Assembly: GCA_023630585.1 (NCBI GenBank)
Contig: CM042546.1
Coordinates: 13,998,810 to 14,062,809 of the forward strand
Direction: 5' to 3'
DNA: 64,000 nucleotides
Source: Cranoglanis bouderius
Lineage: Eukaryota; Chordata; Actinopteri; Siluriformes; Cranoglanididae
Part shown: in pieces, positions 44,856 to 59,874 of the stretch
Position numbering within the stretch: the first letter of the stretch is position 1
How the letters are laid out: each line of letters opens with the position of its first letter
The notes under the pieces: generated by a model
The model's database searches: none
What the model was told of the DNA's origin: nothing
The model's input: the letters and a program-made list of their open reading frames with translations, nothing else
Position numbers and translations under genes: made by a program

Positions 44856-45324
44856 GTGCGTTCAAGTCCTCCTGGGAAGTTCGTATTGAAGTCGTAATTA
44901 CGACGTGAGGTGCGTTCAAGTCGCTTCGGTCAAGAGCAAGATGGCTCGCTTAATTAACTACAAAAAATACAGCAAGATTTTGAAACTTCTAGAAAATGGA
45001 GAACAAAGAAGGCGCATCAGGCGTGTTTCGATTTTGTATGTTTTTAATCAATTTATGAAGCCACTGTAAACTTTATCGTTAGATATTATATCGTAATTGT
45101 ACAATGCTATCGTATTTTTTTGTGCAGGTAATTAGCTTTCAACAAATTTACCGTCAACTACAGACATTGCATCCATTGATTCCACCATGTTTTCTTACTG
45201 ACACGCCCCCGAAACTCGGAAACTCGGAGCTCAAAGAATATCCCGAGTTTCCCACTCGTAATTACGACTTTGTGGTGGCGTTCACCTCCTAAATACGATC
45301 TTTCCGACGTAACTTGAACGCACC
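44856..45324. mobile_element. Foldback MITE with GTGCGTTCAAGT ends
   Basis: Left TGTGCGTTCAAGTCCTCC at 44856 and a second GGTGCGTTCAAGTCGCTTC at 44910 are mirrored by AACTTGAACGCACC (45311-45324). GTCGTAATTACGAC and CGTAATTACGACTTTG are further complementary words. No coding capacity. Confidence 0.8.
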
Positions 45325-45587
45325 AACACTCTCGCGAGACGGAGTGCGAGAAGCAAGATGGCGGCTGTCTGCTGCTAGTTTACAAGCCAAAGCAAAACAC
45401 ATTTAGTTTTGGATGAAAACTCGGAGTATAGTAGGACTTGCACTGTTCTTTTATTTTTTATTTTTTTTAAAATTTTTTTTTAAATTCATTTTCTCTTTTT
45501 AAAAAAAAATGATGATTAACCATTTTCTAGAAATCTCACTGTAATATCAGAGTTAGTGTTGAACATGTGACCGGTTGGTACTACTGC

Positions 45588-45985
45588 ACCTTATACCAAC
45601 AGTGCTGTTGAATTCTCAAATCTGATTGGTCAGAAGGTGTTGATACATTTTCTATAACAGCAGTGATTGCAGTTCTGACTTTAAAGCAAATCACGGGCTT
45701 ATATTAATGCTTTCGTTCTAATGTGTTACAGATTCTATAGTAACAACTCACACAGAGACTTGTATGGTGGATGCGCCAAATAAACAGATTAAAATATCTG
45801 TAATTGCCGATATAGTGGAGTTTTTATAGCTGCTATAACATAAGTGATAAGAAGTACTAATTTGTTTCATGAATGTTACACAACATTAAATGTATGATGT
45901 GCTGTTCTTTATAAATTTTTTTAAAGCTGTATGCTGTTGTATAAGAGGAATAAAAAAGGTGGTGTTATAGGAAAATAATCAACAG
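45588..45985 (+). mobile_element. Non-autonomous repeat, 'GATTGGTCAGAAGGTG' family, copy C
   Basis: TTATACCAACAGTGCTGTTG, CAAATCTGATTGGTCAGAAG, TTTTCTATAACAGCAGTGAT and ACACAGAGACTTGTATGGTG; the far end AGGAATAAAAAAGGTGGTGT then ATAGGAAAATAATCAACAG. The most complete copy in the window. Confidence 0.72.
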
Positions 45986-46985
45986 CTTGTCCTAACTAAA
46001 GCGATATTGCTAACTTCCACCAGACTAAAGGAGTCCACCACACCCCTTCTACTCAAAACTCACACCCCTCCCTACAGAGACATGGACACAATGGTGAAAT
46101 GGTATCACGATGTATTGTCGAGTATGTGTTGGTGTTGGTGCAGGATTTGTGCAGCTGTAAAATATGAATATTTTTATTAATACAGAATGACACCTAACTG
46201 CTTGGTTTGCACTTCCATGGGCACAAAGGTTACAATTTTGCCATATAGGACGAATATAATAATATTTGGAAAGGTGAAGAATCCCACCCAAATAATCACC
46301 TGTCATTTCAGTTTCCAAGCCTTTCGAACCTCTCAGGTCTCTCCAGCACTGAAAAGCCACAATAGTGTTCATTCTTCCCTTCCCTTTTTCTCAGCTCCAT
46401 TATTTTCTAGACACTTTCTTTTGCACTGCTTTCTTTTCAGTTTCTTTGAGTGTTTTGTAGTGTAAGTCGCCGTAGAAATAAAGAAACTGGAACATTTCAT
46501 CAAATGTCCGTCTTAAAAAAAGAGTAAAGAGCAAAAGACAACAGGATGAGATACCGTATAAAATCTTCAAGGAGGGAGTGTATAATGTACACACTTTCTT
46601 CCTCATTACAAATGTTAAACAAGCCAATCACAAAGGAGACGAATTCAGACACAGCGATATGAATAGGGTCATCATCGAAGCCTTGTTATTAAAATATTTC
46701 ACATTATTGGAGTTCATAAAAGTGCTTACAAAGCATTTACTCAATTACAAAGGATTCTAAGCACAATGATGATTTATGAGCACAGGCTCCATAAAGAATG
46801 TTAACCTACTTGCAGTGTCTTTTTTTTTTAATTGTCCTCTATTGAATTAGTTTTCAAGTAAAATATGCAATTATGTTTTCTATATTGAATAATAAATTGC
46901 TTGATATGCTTGTTGCACAGAAATGTGACTAGAAAACAGCCCATTATGATGATCATCATAAAAAAAATAAAAAAAATTGTGAAAA

Positions 46986-47030
46986 GGGTGGGTGATGTCA
47001 CAATATCTTAACATCATCACATCATGATAC

Positions 47031-47061
<31 letters not shown>

Positions 47062-47314
47062 TAAGTATGATCGTGTATCCATGCTTTTATAACTCCACTG
47101 TTACCCTGCAACGAGGAACTGAACATCCTTTTTTGCCTTTTCATTACATGCCTTTATTTTTTGTGAATGCATAATGAATAAAGAAAATCTCAGAATTGAT
47201 AGCCTTGCCTTTGTTAGCAAAACTAAATGTGCTAATACACAATTGTATATTGCGAACATTCCTTCCAATATCATAATATCTTTTTTTTTTTATTTTTGCC
47301 ATATTGCCCACCCC
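46986..47314. mobile_element. MITE-like repeat with GGGTGGGTGAT ... ATTGCCCACCC ends
   Basis: Left GGGTGGGTGATGTCACAATA and right CCATATTGCCCACCCC are inverted. (TTTA)n at 47034-47060 and a T run lie inside. Resembles common fish GGGTGGGCGATAT elements. Confidence 0.65.
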
Positions 47315-47655
47315 TTTCTATGAATAAGCAAATTAGAAATGCCCTACAAACTCCACCCCCTTCCCCTGCTACACGTGTAAGAACAGACAATAATAAACCT
47401 TCAAAAACCCCTCATTTGCATATTGGGACCTGATAGGTTCTTATATTTTATGACACAACAACACTTGACAACAAGGAGCTGAGATTTTCAGCTCCATGTT
47501 TCTTAAAATAGTGACTGCATTTTGAGCAATTTGTGCCTTCAGACTAATTTGTCCAGGAGGAATCGATCATTAAAACACATTTTGTAAAGTTTAAGGCAAC
47601 TTGTAATGTCATAAGAATACCGAATTTCGTTTGGCCCTTAAAAGCTAAGTGTGTA

Positions 47656-47659
<4 letters not shown>

Positions 47660-47714
<55 letters not shown>
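47660..47714. repeat. (CA)n microsatellite
   Basis: About 27 CA units. Confidence 0.95.
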
Positions 47715-47717
<3 letters not shown>

Positions 47718-48304
47718 CTGATACTGCAATGTCAATTCTTCTCTAGTTGCTGTCCAGTCACGATGCCTTACAGGGACAATCATCTCTTTATCTTAAAACA
47801 TTCTATATTCCCTTTACACCATCGTCTCCATATTGGACTTTTCATTATCTTCATACCCATTTTAGCCCTCAAGTATCAGTTTATTATTCTCCTCCATATC
47901 ACACTGTAGCGATGCAAAGTGTCTGCCATGAGGGTTTTTTTTTTTTGATTGGTTTTACTTCATAACTCTTCTCTTGCTCTTTATTTTGTCCTCCTTCTCT
48001 TGCCACTCTTGTCCTCCATCTCTCCCTCGCTTGCACGCCTCTCTTTTGGAAATAATGGTTTATACGCTTGAGTGGGGTTTGCAAAACACACCATCCATCA
48101 GGCCCGGGCGGCTGTGTGCCGCATTACTTCTCTTACACCCTGCACACTAACATGGCACGCACTAAACACTCTACAAGCTCACACAGCCTACCAAAGGCCT
48201 CGGGTGCTCCTCTTTCACTTCCTGCACTTTATCCCTTTATTTATCCATGCAGCCTCTTTACCTGTATGAGTATTTCATTTGTTTGCTTTTAATTGTTCCT
48301 CTTT

Positions 48305-48665
48305 TATACCACAGCACTGTTGAATGATGAAATCTGATTGGTCACAAGGTGATGATTAATTTTCTATAACAGCAGCTCTGACAATGGTTTCATCTGCAAG
48401 GTTTATAATAATGTGCTCATTCGCATACATTATTGCTTCTAAAGTAACAACTTACACAGGGACTTGTATGGCAGACGCTCCATTTAAACAAATTACAAAC
48501 ATGTGATTGTTTATATGGTGAGGTTTTCTCTGAGGAGATGTTTATTTAGCATTTTTGTAAGGAGTCTCCAGTGTCAGTGTGTTGTAACAGTCAGAGGTGA
48601 AGCTGTAACTTTAGGTTTTCACAGGAAAGTCTTTAGAATGGAGGATGTTTTGGTTTCTTGGTAAT
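48305..48665 (+). mobile_element. Non-autonomous repeat, 'GATTGGTCAGAAGGTG' family, copy D
   Basis: TTATACCACAGCACTGTTGA, GAAATCTGATTGGTCACAAG, AACAGCAGCTCTGACAATGG and CACAGGGACTTGTATGGCAG, then GGAGTCTCCAGTGTCAGTGT and GTAACAGTCAGAGGTGAAGC. Confidence 0.7.
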
Positions 48666-48989
48666 ATGACAATAATTTTTTTAGTCTTATTAACTTCAAG
48701 AGAGAAAAAAGAACGACAGATAAAAAGTACGAGGTGGTATAAATATATGCTTAAGCTTTTACTGCACTCTCGTTGTAGCCGATTGTAGCCGATTTTTGAA
48801 GGCAGCCTACACATATCATTTGCTGTCCTATATATCTCATAATCCTATGATTAGCCAGTGTGTAACAAAATGGCAGTGGAAGACATTACAGAGAGGGAGC
48901 AGTTTGTACATGTAAGTTATTTCTAATTTTTTTTGACATAAGAGTTTCTAGCAAGAAATAGCTTGACTAATAACATCCAATAATGTCAT

Positions 48990-49270
48990 TGGAAGCCCAG
49001 ACGACACGGCTTCGACTCTCTTAATTCAGACACATTGTGCGAAAAGGACAGTCATTGGAAAAGGACATCATGCTAGGCAAAGTGGAAGGTCAAAGTGGAA
49101 GAGGAGGGCCTGGTACACGGTGGATCGACACAACCACCACAGCCATGGATGCCCCACTTTCAAGTCTTAGCCGGTTGGAGGAAGTCCGTACGCTTTTTAG
49201 GACAGTTATCCATAGAGTCGCCATGAGTCGACAGCGACTCGACAACACCTAACGACAACAACAACAATAA
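48990..49270 (+). pseudogene. RTE-type non-LTR retrotransposon ORF 3' end
   Basis: After an in-frame stop at 49022, the frame reads HIVRKGQSLEKDIMLGKVEG, SGRGGPGTRWIDTTTTAMDA, SSLSRLEEVRTLFRTVIHRV and AMSRQRLDNT*. This matches the C-terminal tail shared by RTE/BovB-like polyproteins (EKDxMLGKxEG..R.R.RW.D ... VHxVxxSRxRL). A short (ACA)n-type tail, ACGACAACAACAACAATAAT, follows the stop, as expected for an RTE 3' end. RT and endonuclease domains are absent: a 5'-truncated insertion. Confidence 0.72.
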
Positions 49271-49959
49271 TAGCTTCTCGGTCTTGGGCATTGGTCTTGC
49301 TAAAAATGGTTTTAGTCTCGATTGAAAGCTTGTAAAAAATAATATTCATGTTGTCTTTTCTCATATACAAAGTTTAACAAGAAGTAAGTTCTTTTTTTTT
49401 TTTTTTTTTTTTTTAGAAAACAAACTAATTATTGGTGCAATGCACAGGTGAAGCCAACTAGTTGAAGTAATGGCTTGACCTTGAAAAGGATTTGATTATT
49501 TGAGGTATTTGACTCTATCATACTCTCGTTTAGACTCGATCTTGTCTTGCCCCCCCCTTATGACTCTTAAGACTATTTCTTAACCTTGACTCGATATTAA
49601 CACTCTTAAGACTCGGTCTTTCCTCGATCGTGGCTAGTCTTGGACTTCTCTTGGACTTGACAGTGGCGGCCTTGACTACGGCCCTATCATTTTAGGTTAG
49701 GTGACCATTAGCGTATGTCCATAACGTAGCCACGTGGTGATGTGCTGCCTTTGGGTGAGGCTTATGTAAATACCCTTTACTGCATACTGCGTGTGTCCCA
49801 TAAAACCAACATTAACTTAGAAAGCAATCACAGTTTTAGCTTCGTTTAATGCTTTTTTTTCTTCTTTTTTTTTCTTCTTGTGCTGCTTGGTTGTTCAGCT
49901 TGTCCTCCAGCCCCCTTTCATCCCTTCTTTCTCACCACTGTGTCTCACTTTTTACATTT

Positions 49960-50015
49960 CCATTTAAATGTATTCATTTGGCTGACGCTTTTATACAAAG
50001 TGACTTACAAGTGAC
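49960..50015 (+). repeat. Short fish dispersed-repeat tail
   Basis: CATTTGGCTGACGCTTTTAT then ACAAAGTGACTTACAAG matches a very common teleost 3'-end motif (CATTTxGCAGACGCTTTTATCCAAAGCGACTTACA). Confidence 0.6.
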
Positions 50016-50207
50016 ACAGAATCCAATCCAAACTCAGAGCTGTAAAGGATCCAACTCCGATGCAAGTACTGCAAGACAAAATATTCACTTCAGAAAGAGA
50101 CTTTGAGGTTGAGGCTTGTATGTGTGGGAACCTAGACTTATTTGACTGTGTGTTTGTCTTTAGGTGTCTTTTTTTTATGTGATGTGTTTACAACTTGCAT
50201 ATACACA

Positions 50208-50214
<7 letters not shown>

Positions 50215-50266
<52 letters not shown>

Positions 50267-50368
50267 AGGTTTAAGGTTGTGTCTATGGGACTTATTTGAG
50301 CATGTGCCTTTTTGTTTGTGTGTATTTTGATGTGACGTTGAGTCTGACACGTGCGTATACACACAGCT

Positions 50369-50440
<72 letters not shown>
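50215..50440. repeat. (TG)n-(AG)n compound microsatellites
   Basis: (TG) then (AG) at 50209-50260, again (TG) then (GA) at 50374-50440. TTTGAGCATGTG-type flanks around each suggest a local duplication of about 180 bp. Confidence 0.9.
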
Positions 50441-50451
<11 letters not shown>

Positions 50452-50582
50452 TGTGTATTTGGTTTAAACTTGTGTCTATGAGAACCCAGACTTATTTGTA
50501 TATGTGTCCCCTGTGTGTGTTTTGATATGATGTTGTGTCTGTGAGAGCCTGTGCCCTGGTGTTGCTTGCTTATACACACAGT

Positions 50583-50583
50583 A

Positions 50584-50628
<45 letters not shown>

Positions 50629-50769
50629 TGTTGCGCTGAGATCAGTGTGCAGCAGCTGCTTATCGGCTGCAGGTGTGTGTGTGCTGATACCTGGCTGAGC
50701 CACTGAGAGCAGCCTAGCTAGAAATTGATGTTTCACATCAGCGCCCTGCTCTATGCTCGACTGACACTG

Positions 50770-50813
<44 letters not shown>
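50583..50813. repeat. Two (TG)n microsatellites
   Basis: 50583-50625 and 50769-50813. Confidence 0.93.
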
Positions 50814-50816
<3 letters not shown>

Positions 50817-51680
50817 ATGCATTTCAGCTAACGTGCACTGTAAGTATTGGGATCATTCAAACATTTTAAGCAACGCAAAACCATTCAGGTTTGTAATAAA
50901 AATGCATATCTGAGTAATATTCGTATAATCTTCATATCTTATTCATAATTTTAGCTCCACTGAAATCCCACTGAATATTTCACTTGTTTCGAAACTCCAC
51001 TCAGTCACTGAAACAGCTATTAACTTTTGCACACAGTGTAAGCACAGTTTAAATCAACTCCAAATAACATGCACAAATTGCGCACACACAAGTTGCAAGT
51101 AAAAAAAGAATAAAAAAACAAAAAAAACAAACAAACAATTGTGTGACTTATGCCACATGTAAAGTAGCGTAGGAAACTATATGCAGATTAGATTTTTTGA
51201 TGACCACGGTGAGGTCCGATCTCTAAGAGACTCCCAGAAGTGTGAAACCGAAACTAAACATAGCTACACACACATAACTGTGCGCCCAATATTTTACGGT
51301 TATTAAAGCCCGTGAGACGGAGCAATCAAATCCATGTTTAGTCTTTCCTCTCTCAGGAATCTCTCTTTTGTCCTTTCTTTGCCTTTCTCTTATACCCTCT
51401 CATGTGTCTCTCTTTTTACTTTGCAGTCTTTTACGTTTTTCTCGTCCCCCCCCCTTCTTTCTTCTCCCTTTCATTCATTCTTTTTCCATCTCTCTCATTC
51501 TTTTCTACATCTTTTTGTGTCTTTTTAAAAAATTTTTTTTTTACTGTAATTCTTTTAATGTTGCTCAAATTCTCAGTTATTCATTTTGAGCCATATACAG
51601 AGTGTGAAAGTAACGTCACTATTTACACAGGGAAAGTTACGTGTATTCAGAGTTGGTTTATGCACCTGATTAAGTGTATA

Positions 51681-51751
51681 AAATCACCTGCATGGAGTTC
51701 ACACCTCCAAGGTTGACAGACTTTTCTTGAGTAGAGATGCTGATGACAGGG
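51681..51751 (-). pseudogene. L2-type LINE ORF2 fragment (paralogue of the 41.9-kb copy)
   Basis: The minus strand reads VCQPWRCELHAGDFIH, matching WQPRRCELHTGDLHN in the copy at 41631-42017. Only this short piece is recognisable; the downstream FSLAF end is lost. Confidence 0.6.
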
Positions 51752-52186
51752 ATTTTAAACATACGCACTTGCCTTTATCATTTCTGTCAAAATGTTTCAA
51801 AATTACCGCAGATCTTCCGCAGATCTGGGCCAAGATGCGTCACGTGACGTCGTCACTACGCGCATTCAGCCGAAGCCCTCTTCGATTCACGTGCGTCTAA
51901 CATGAGTACAGCTAAAAGCTCTCATTTACCAACAGACATCACTGGGAAAGATCGTGCGAAACTATTTCGCCAATTCAAGTAGTTTTCTGCACAAAAGCAC
52001 AAAAAACTCCTGTATGGACCGATTTAACATCAACACAGTTTGAAAATGAAAAATAAAAATGAAAGAATTATTACAGCGATATTTGAATGAAAAGATGGCA
52101 AACATCTAATATTGCTGCATGAATGTTCCTGGTTGTAATGGTCATATTATTCACTGCAAATTTGTTTTCTTTTAACAATATGGCTT

Positions 52187-52251
52187 CCACCCTCATTATC
52201 CATCAGCTTATAAAATAGCACTTGATCCAGCATATACGATTATGTCTCATT
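52187..52251. repeat. Dispersed repeat, uninterrupted copy
   Basis: TTTTAACAATATGGCTTCCA then CCCTCATTATCCATCAGCTT is the same sequence as around 42200-42600 but without the MITE, so it shows the pre-insertion state. Confidence 0.8.
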
Positions 52252-53487
52252 TTATTTTTTTTAAATCACCCGCTGACAGTTAAGTACAGGCACGAGACAC
52301 TTAATAGAGGTTATTAAATCATAAAGGCTACTTTATCACAATTTTAATTCACTAATTTGAGTTGTAGAATTGATCAAATAATGGCAATATTTTTGTTAAT
52401 TTGGCACGCTTTCCTGTAAACATGCTGATAGTTTGAAGGATAAGCTAGCGAGCACACATCTACTACACTTACAGCTCACTTTAATTAAGTGTAATTTTAT
52501 CCATAGAACTTCCTGAAAATAAGCAATACCTCAGAGTAAGATGCTGTCTCCTCCGATGTCCTTAGTGCAAAAAAAAAAAAAAAAAAACCTTTAAAGGGAC
52601 GATACTGTTAATTAATTACTATTGTTATATTTATGTATTTAATATTGGCCTCGAATGGCATTCCATAGGTTTTTTTTTTAGTGTATTTACAGCGCAAAAC
52701 ATACATTTCAGCGTGACATATTGTGGTTATATCAAACTGTCAGACAGTGGCGCTTGACTTAATACTGCTCCTCGCTTGAGCTGATAGAAAAATGTGCTTA
52801 AGTCTGAGGTCAGAATCGTGTGAAACTGAGACACACCTCTGTTTTTTTTGGCCAACTCCACCCAACTCTTGCATAACTTCTGAATAGTGTTTAAGTCCCT
52901 AGTCACGTCTGAGTCTGAATACCGCATTTTAGGTATTAACTCCTCAAGACGCTCACATAACTCATTTCTGAATACAGCCGGTTGTACTTAGGCTTTCTGT
53001 CTTATTCTTTCTGTTTGCAATTTTTCTTCTTCCCCGCTTTCTCTTTCTCTCTTATTCTTTCTTCCACTCTTTTTTTATTGTCACACTTAATCTACTGTCT
53101 TTCTACTTTTAAGTCTCTATCGCTTTTCACTCTTTCTCCCCCCTTCTCTCTCTCTCTCTCTCTCTTTGCTTCCTTCTCCATCTCTTCACTCTGTTGTGTC
53201 TCATTGTCATTCAGGTTCCGTGAACTCAGCCCAGACAATTATGTCCTCAATCTGACAGTATCAGGAAATACAGTGATCCTCTGTATTTAATTTACTTTAA
53301 GCTAGAGAGAAAGGTGTGTGCGTGTGTTCGTGCGTGTGCGTGTGTGTGTGTGTGTGTACACAGGCTGAGTGTGAGACCGAAATATAATTACTGGAGGAAA
53401 ATTGAGGTGCTCCCTCTTATATTTGTCAGGAGAAGGTGTTTGACATTTAACATGAGGAGCAGGCTTCAATCACTCCTACATCACCTG

Positions 53488-53490
<3 letters not shown>
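52252..53490. other. Intron 3 sequence, no gene called
   Basis: Pyrimidine-rich 53030-53216 ends in CATTCAG, then a short frame; considered and rejected as an exon. Rest unique. Confidence 0.45.

Positions 53491-53491
<1 letters not shown>

Positions 53492-53531
<40 letters not shown>
53492..53531. repeat. (TC)n microsatellite
   Basis: About 20 TC units. Confidence 0.93.
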
Positions 53532-53533
<2 letters not shown>

Positions 53534-53735
53534 GTGCTCCATCATATGACAAAGCATTTCTCCCTCATCAGCACTTATTTACTTCCCATTCACTGTAACA
53601 TATGGTGGTGCAGAGAACCAAACTCCAGAACTATGAACTGTGGTAACTTTGTTTACACAGCAGCGCAAATCTGATTCATAAAGTGACCAAATCTGACTTA
53701 TTAGCCACATTGGTTGTTATAGTTAGGACACAGGG

Positions 53736-53842
<107 letters not shown>

Positions 53843-54538
53843 GAGTGATGCAGGGCAGCTGGCTAGCTATTAATAAGATTTCTTGATTGTTATGCATAAG
53901 GGCAGTGTCTAGAGACAGCATCCAAACCTGAAGACATTTCTAACATCAGGAAGCACAATGCAGTGGATGACAGAAAAAAATACTGATTGCTCAACCTGAT
54001 ATCCAAAAGTAAGAATTGTTTATGAAATGACACATTAGTGTAGCTTGACTTTGATTGGCTAAAGCTTTACACCAGGCAATATTGGCAGTTTTCTTTTTCT
54101 TCTGTGGAAAACATTGTGTCGTGGCATCTTGATTACATTCTCAACCATAACTCTGTAAACTTGTTGTGTACGTGTGTTATATTGTGTCAGTGAAATTGTG
54201 CTGTTCGTTCTCATAGCTTTTTGTTTATTGAACATTGTTGAATATGGCGGTGGCTGAATTCTGGAAAACAGCGAAACAAAACAAATAAAAGATGAAAAAT
54301 TTGAGAACATAGAAATCAATTTCCCCAAAACAACAATATATTATTTATGAATACAAAGAAAATAGTTTTATTTAGGATACTTTCCAACCTTGTCTTGATG
54401 TCTCCCTACAAAGATCATGTTGTTTATGGACCCAGTTCAATAAACACGATGGTAAAAACAGTCAACAGTCTGCATAAAGATGACTAAAACTTTGCTAGCT
54501 AAGTGTGATTTCCTCAATCAAATTGTTACAGTTATGAT

Positions 54539-54807
54539 CATAGGTTTACGTACACCTTGCAGAATCTGCAAAATGTTAATAATAATCATAATAATAAAAA
54601 ATAAGAGGGATCATTAAAATTGAATTTAGGTTTTTATTTAGTACTGCCCTGAATAGTACTATTTCACGTAACAGATGTTCACATGTAGTCCACAAGACAC
54701 AATAATAACTGAATTAATACAAATTATCAAAAAATCAGTTCAAAAGTTTGTAATGTAACTTAATAAAACAAAAAAACGTTTTGTATGTAAACTTATGACC
54801 TCAACTG
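54539..54807. mobile_element. Tc1/mariner-type MITE (269 bp)
   Basis: Left CAGTTATGATCATAGGTTTA and right TAAACTTATGACCTCAACTG are inverted repeats, bordered by TA (54537-54538, 54808-54809). Interior GCAGAATCTGCAAAATG and AGTCCACAAGACACAATAAT are typical of a widespread fish element. No coding part. Confidence 0.8.
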
Positions 54808-54905
54808 TAGATACCTAAATACCACCCTGTTATTGTCTCAGGATAATATTAACTATTTAATAATTATTATAATGTAAATATAATGATTTCTATAATGGTT
54901 ATATA

Positions 54906-55997
54906 CAGTGCCTTCCACTAATATTGGCCCCCTTGGTAAATATGAGTAAAGAAGGCTGTGAAAATTGGTCTTTATTGTTTAACCTTTTGATCTTTTGTTC
55001 ACAACAATTATTGGCACCCTTTTAGTCAACACTTCCCTTTGCCAAGATAGCAGCTCTGAGTCTTCTCCTATAATGCCTGATGAGGTTGGAGAATACATGG
55101 CAAGGGATCTGAGACCATTCCTCCATACAGAATCTCTCCAGATCCTTCACATTTCGAGGTTTACACTGGTGGACTCTCCTCTTCAGTTCACCCCACAGGT
55201 TTTCTATGGGTTTCAAGTCAGGGGACTGGGATGGCCATGGCAGGACCTTGATTTTGTGGTCAGTAAACCATTTTTGTGTTGATTTTGATGTATGTTTTGG
55301 ATCATTGTCCTGCTGGAAGATCCAATCAGGGCCCATTTGAAGCTTTCTGGCAGAGGCAGTCAGGTTTTCATGTAATATCTGTTGATATTTGATAGTCCAT
55401 TATGCCATGTATCCTAACAAAATGTCCAGGTCCTCTGGCAGAAAAACAGCCCCAAAACATTAAAGAGCCACCACCATATTTAACCGTGGGCATGAGGTAC
55501 TTTTCCATATGGCTATCTCTCTGTGTGTGCCAAAACTTTTTTGCCAAAAAGCTTTTTGGTTTTGTCTGACCATAGAACCTGATCCCATTTGAAGTTCCAT
55601 TAGTGTCTGGCAAACTGAAGACGCTTGAGTTTGTTTTTGGATGAGTAGAGGCTTTTTCTTAAAACCCTTCCAAACAACTTGTGGTGATGTAGGTGACTTC
55701 GTATTGTAGTTTTGGAGACTTTCTGACCCCAAGACGCAACTAACTTCTGCAGTTCTCCAGTTGTGATCCTTGGAGATTTTTTGGCCACTCGAACCATCCT
55801 CTTCACAGTGTGTTGAGACAATATAGGCACACGTCCAATTCCAGGTTGATTCATAACATTTTCGGTTGACTGGAACTTCTTAATTATTGGCCTGATGGTG
55901 GAAATGGGCATTTTCAATGCTTGTGCTATAAAGACAATTTTTCACAGCCTTCTTTGCTCATATTTACCAAGGGGGCCAATATTAGTGGAGGGCACTG
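54906..55997 (-). mobile_element. Decayed full-length Tc1-like transposon (about 1.09 kb)
   Basis: Left end CAGTGCCTTCCACTAATATT, right end the complement (AATATTAGTGGAGGGCACTG). Inverted repeats are about 65 bp (TTGGTAAATATGAGTAAAGA against its complement). Left flank TA; the right flank is TG, a mutated TA. Transposase remains are on the minus strand. Confidence 0.88.
55022..55917 (-). pseudogene. Tc1-like transposase, several frameshifts
   Basis: Reading right to left: MKMPISTIRPIIKKFQS (HTH), GIGRVPILSQHTVKRMVRVA, second HTH KVSKTTIRSHLHHHKLFGRV; then frame changes. A part reads WDQVLWSDKTKKLFGKK with the first catalytic Asp (usual SDETK). Next HTQRDSHMEKYLMPTVKYGG and LMFWGCFSARGPGHFVRIHG, a deleted or shifted stretch near 55370, then MGPDWIFQQDNDPKHTSKST with the second Asp and SPDLKPIENLWGELKRRV with the Glu 34 residues on (DD34E). 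The end is RRLRAAILAKG. At least two frameshifts make it inactive. It is more decayed than the copy at 18.1 kb and belongs to a different Tc1 lineage. Confidence 0.88.
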
Positions 55998-56287
55998 TGT
56001 ATATAAAATACGGGATATTATTATTATTAAACACGGAATGATTGATGGGTGGGCGGGGCTTCTGAATAGCATGTCTGGTCTATCGGTGTAGAATAAAGGC
56101 TGCTACAGGGATTCTGGTCATATTTCTAACTTGCACATCTTATTTATTACATCTTAAATAAAAAAGCAATTGAAATAAATAAGCATAATAAATAGCATTT
56201 GTAAATACTTTAAAATATTATAACTTGATTGAGATTTGTGCAAATAAGACACTAATTTTAGTTCAGGAAAGTCTGTATTTTTCAGAA

Positions 56288-56388
<101 letters not shown>

Positions 56389-56399
56389 GAACATTTTTC

Positions 56400-59820
<3,421 letters not shown>

Positions 59821-59821
59821 G

Positions 59822-59823
<2 letters not shown>

Positions 59824-59873
<50 letters not shown>

Positions 59874-59874
59874 G
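59824..59874. repeat. (ATT)n microsatellite
   Basis: About 17 ATT units. Confidence 0.95.

Noticed and set aside
53217..53290. Possible exon after a strong pyrimidine tract and CATTCAG (RFRELSPDNYVLNLTVSG)
   Set aside because: In the phase required after cdh23 exon 3 it gives a stop after 13 codons and no EC1 motif; in the other frame no family match and no good donor.
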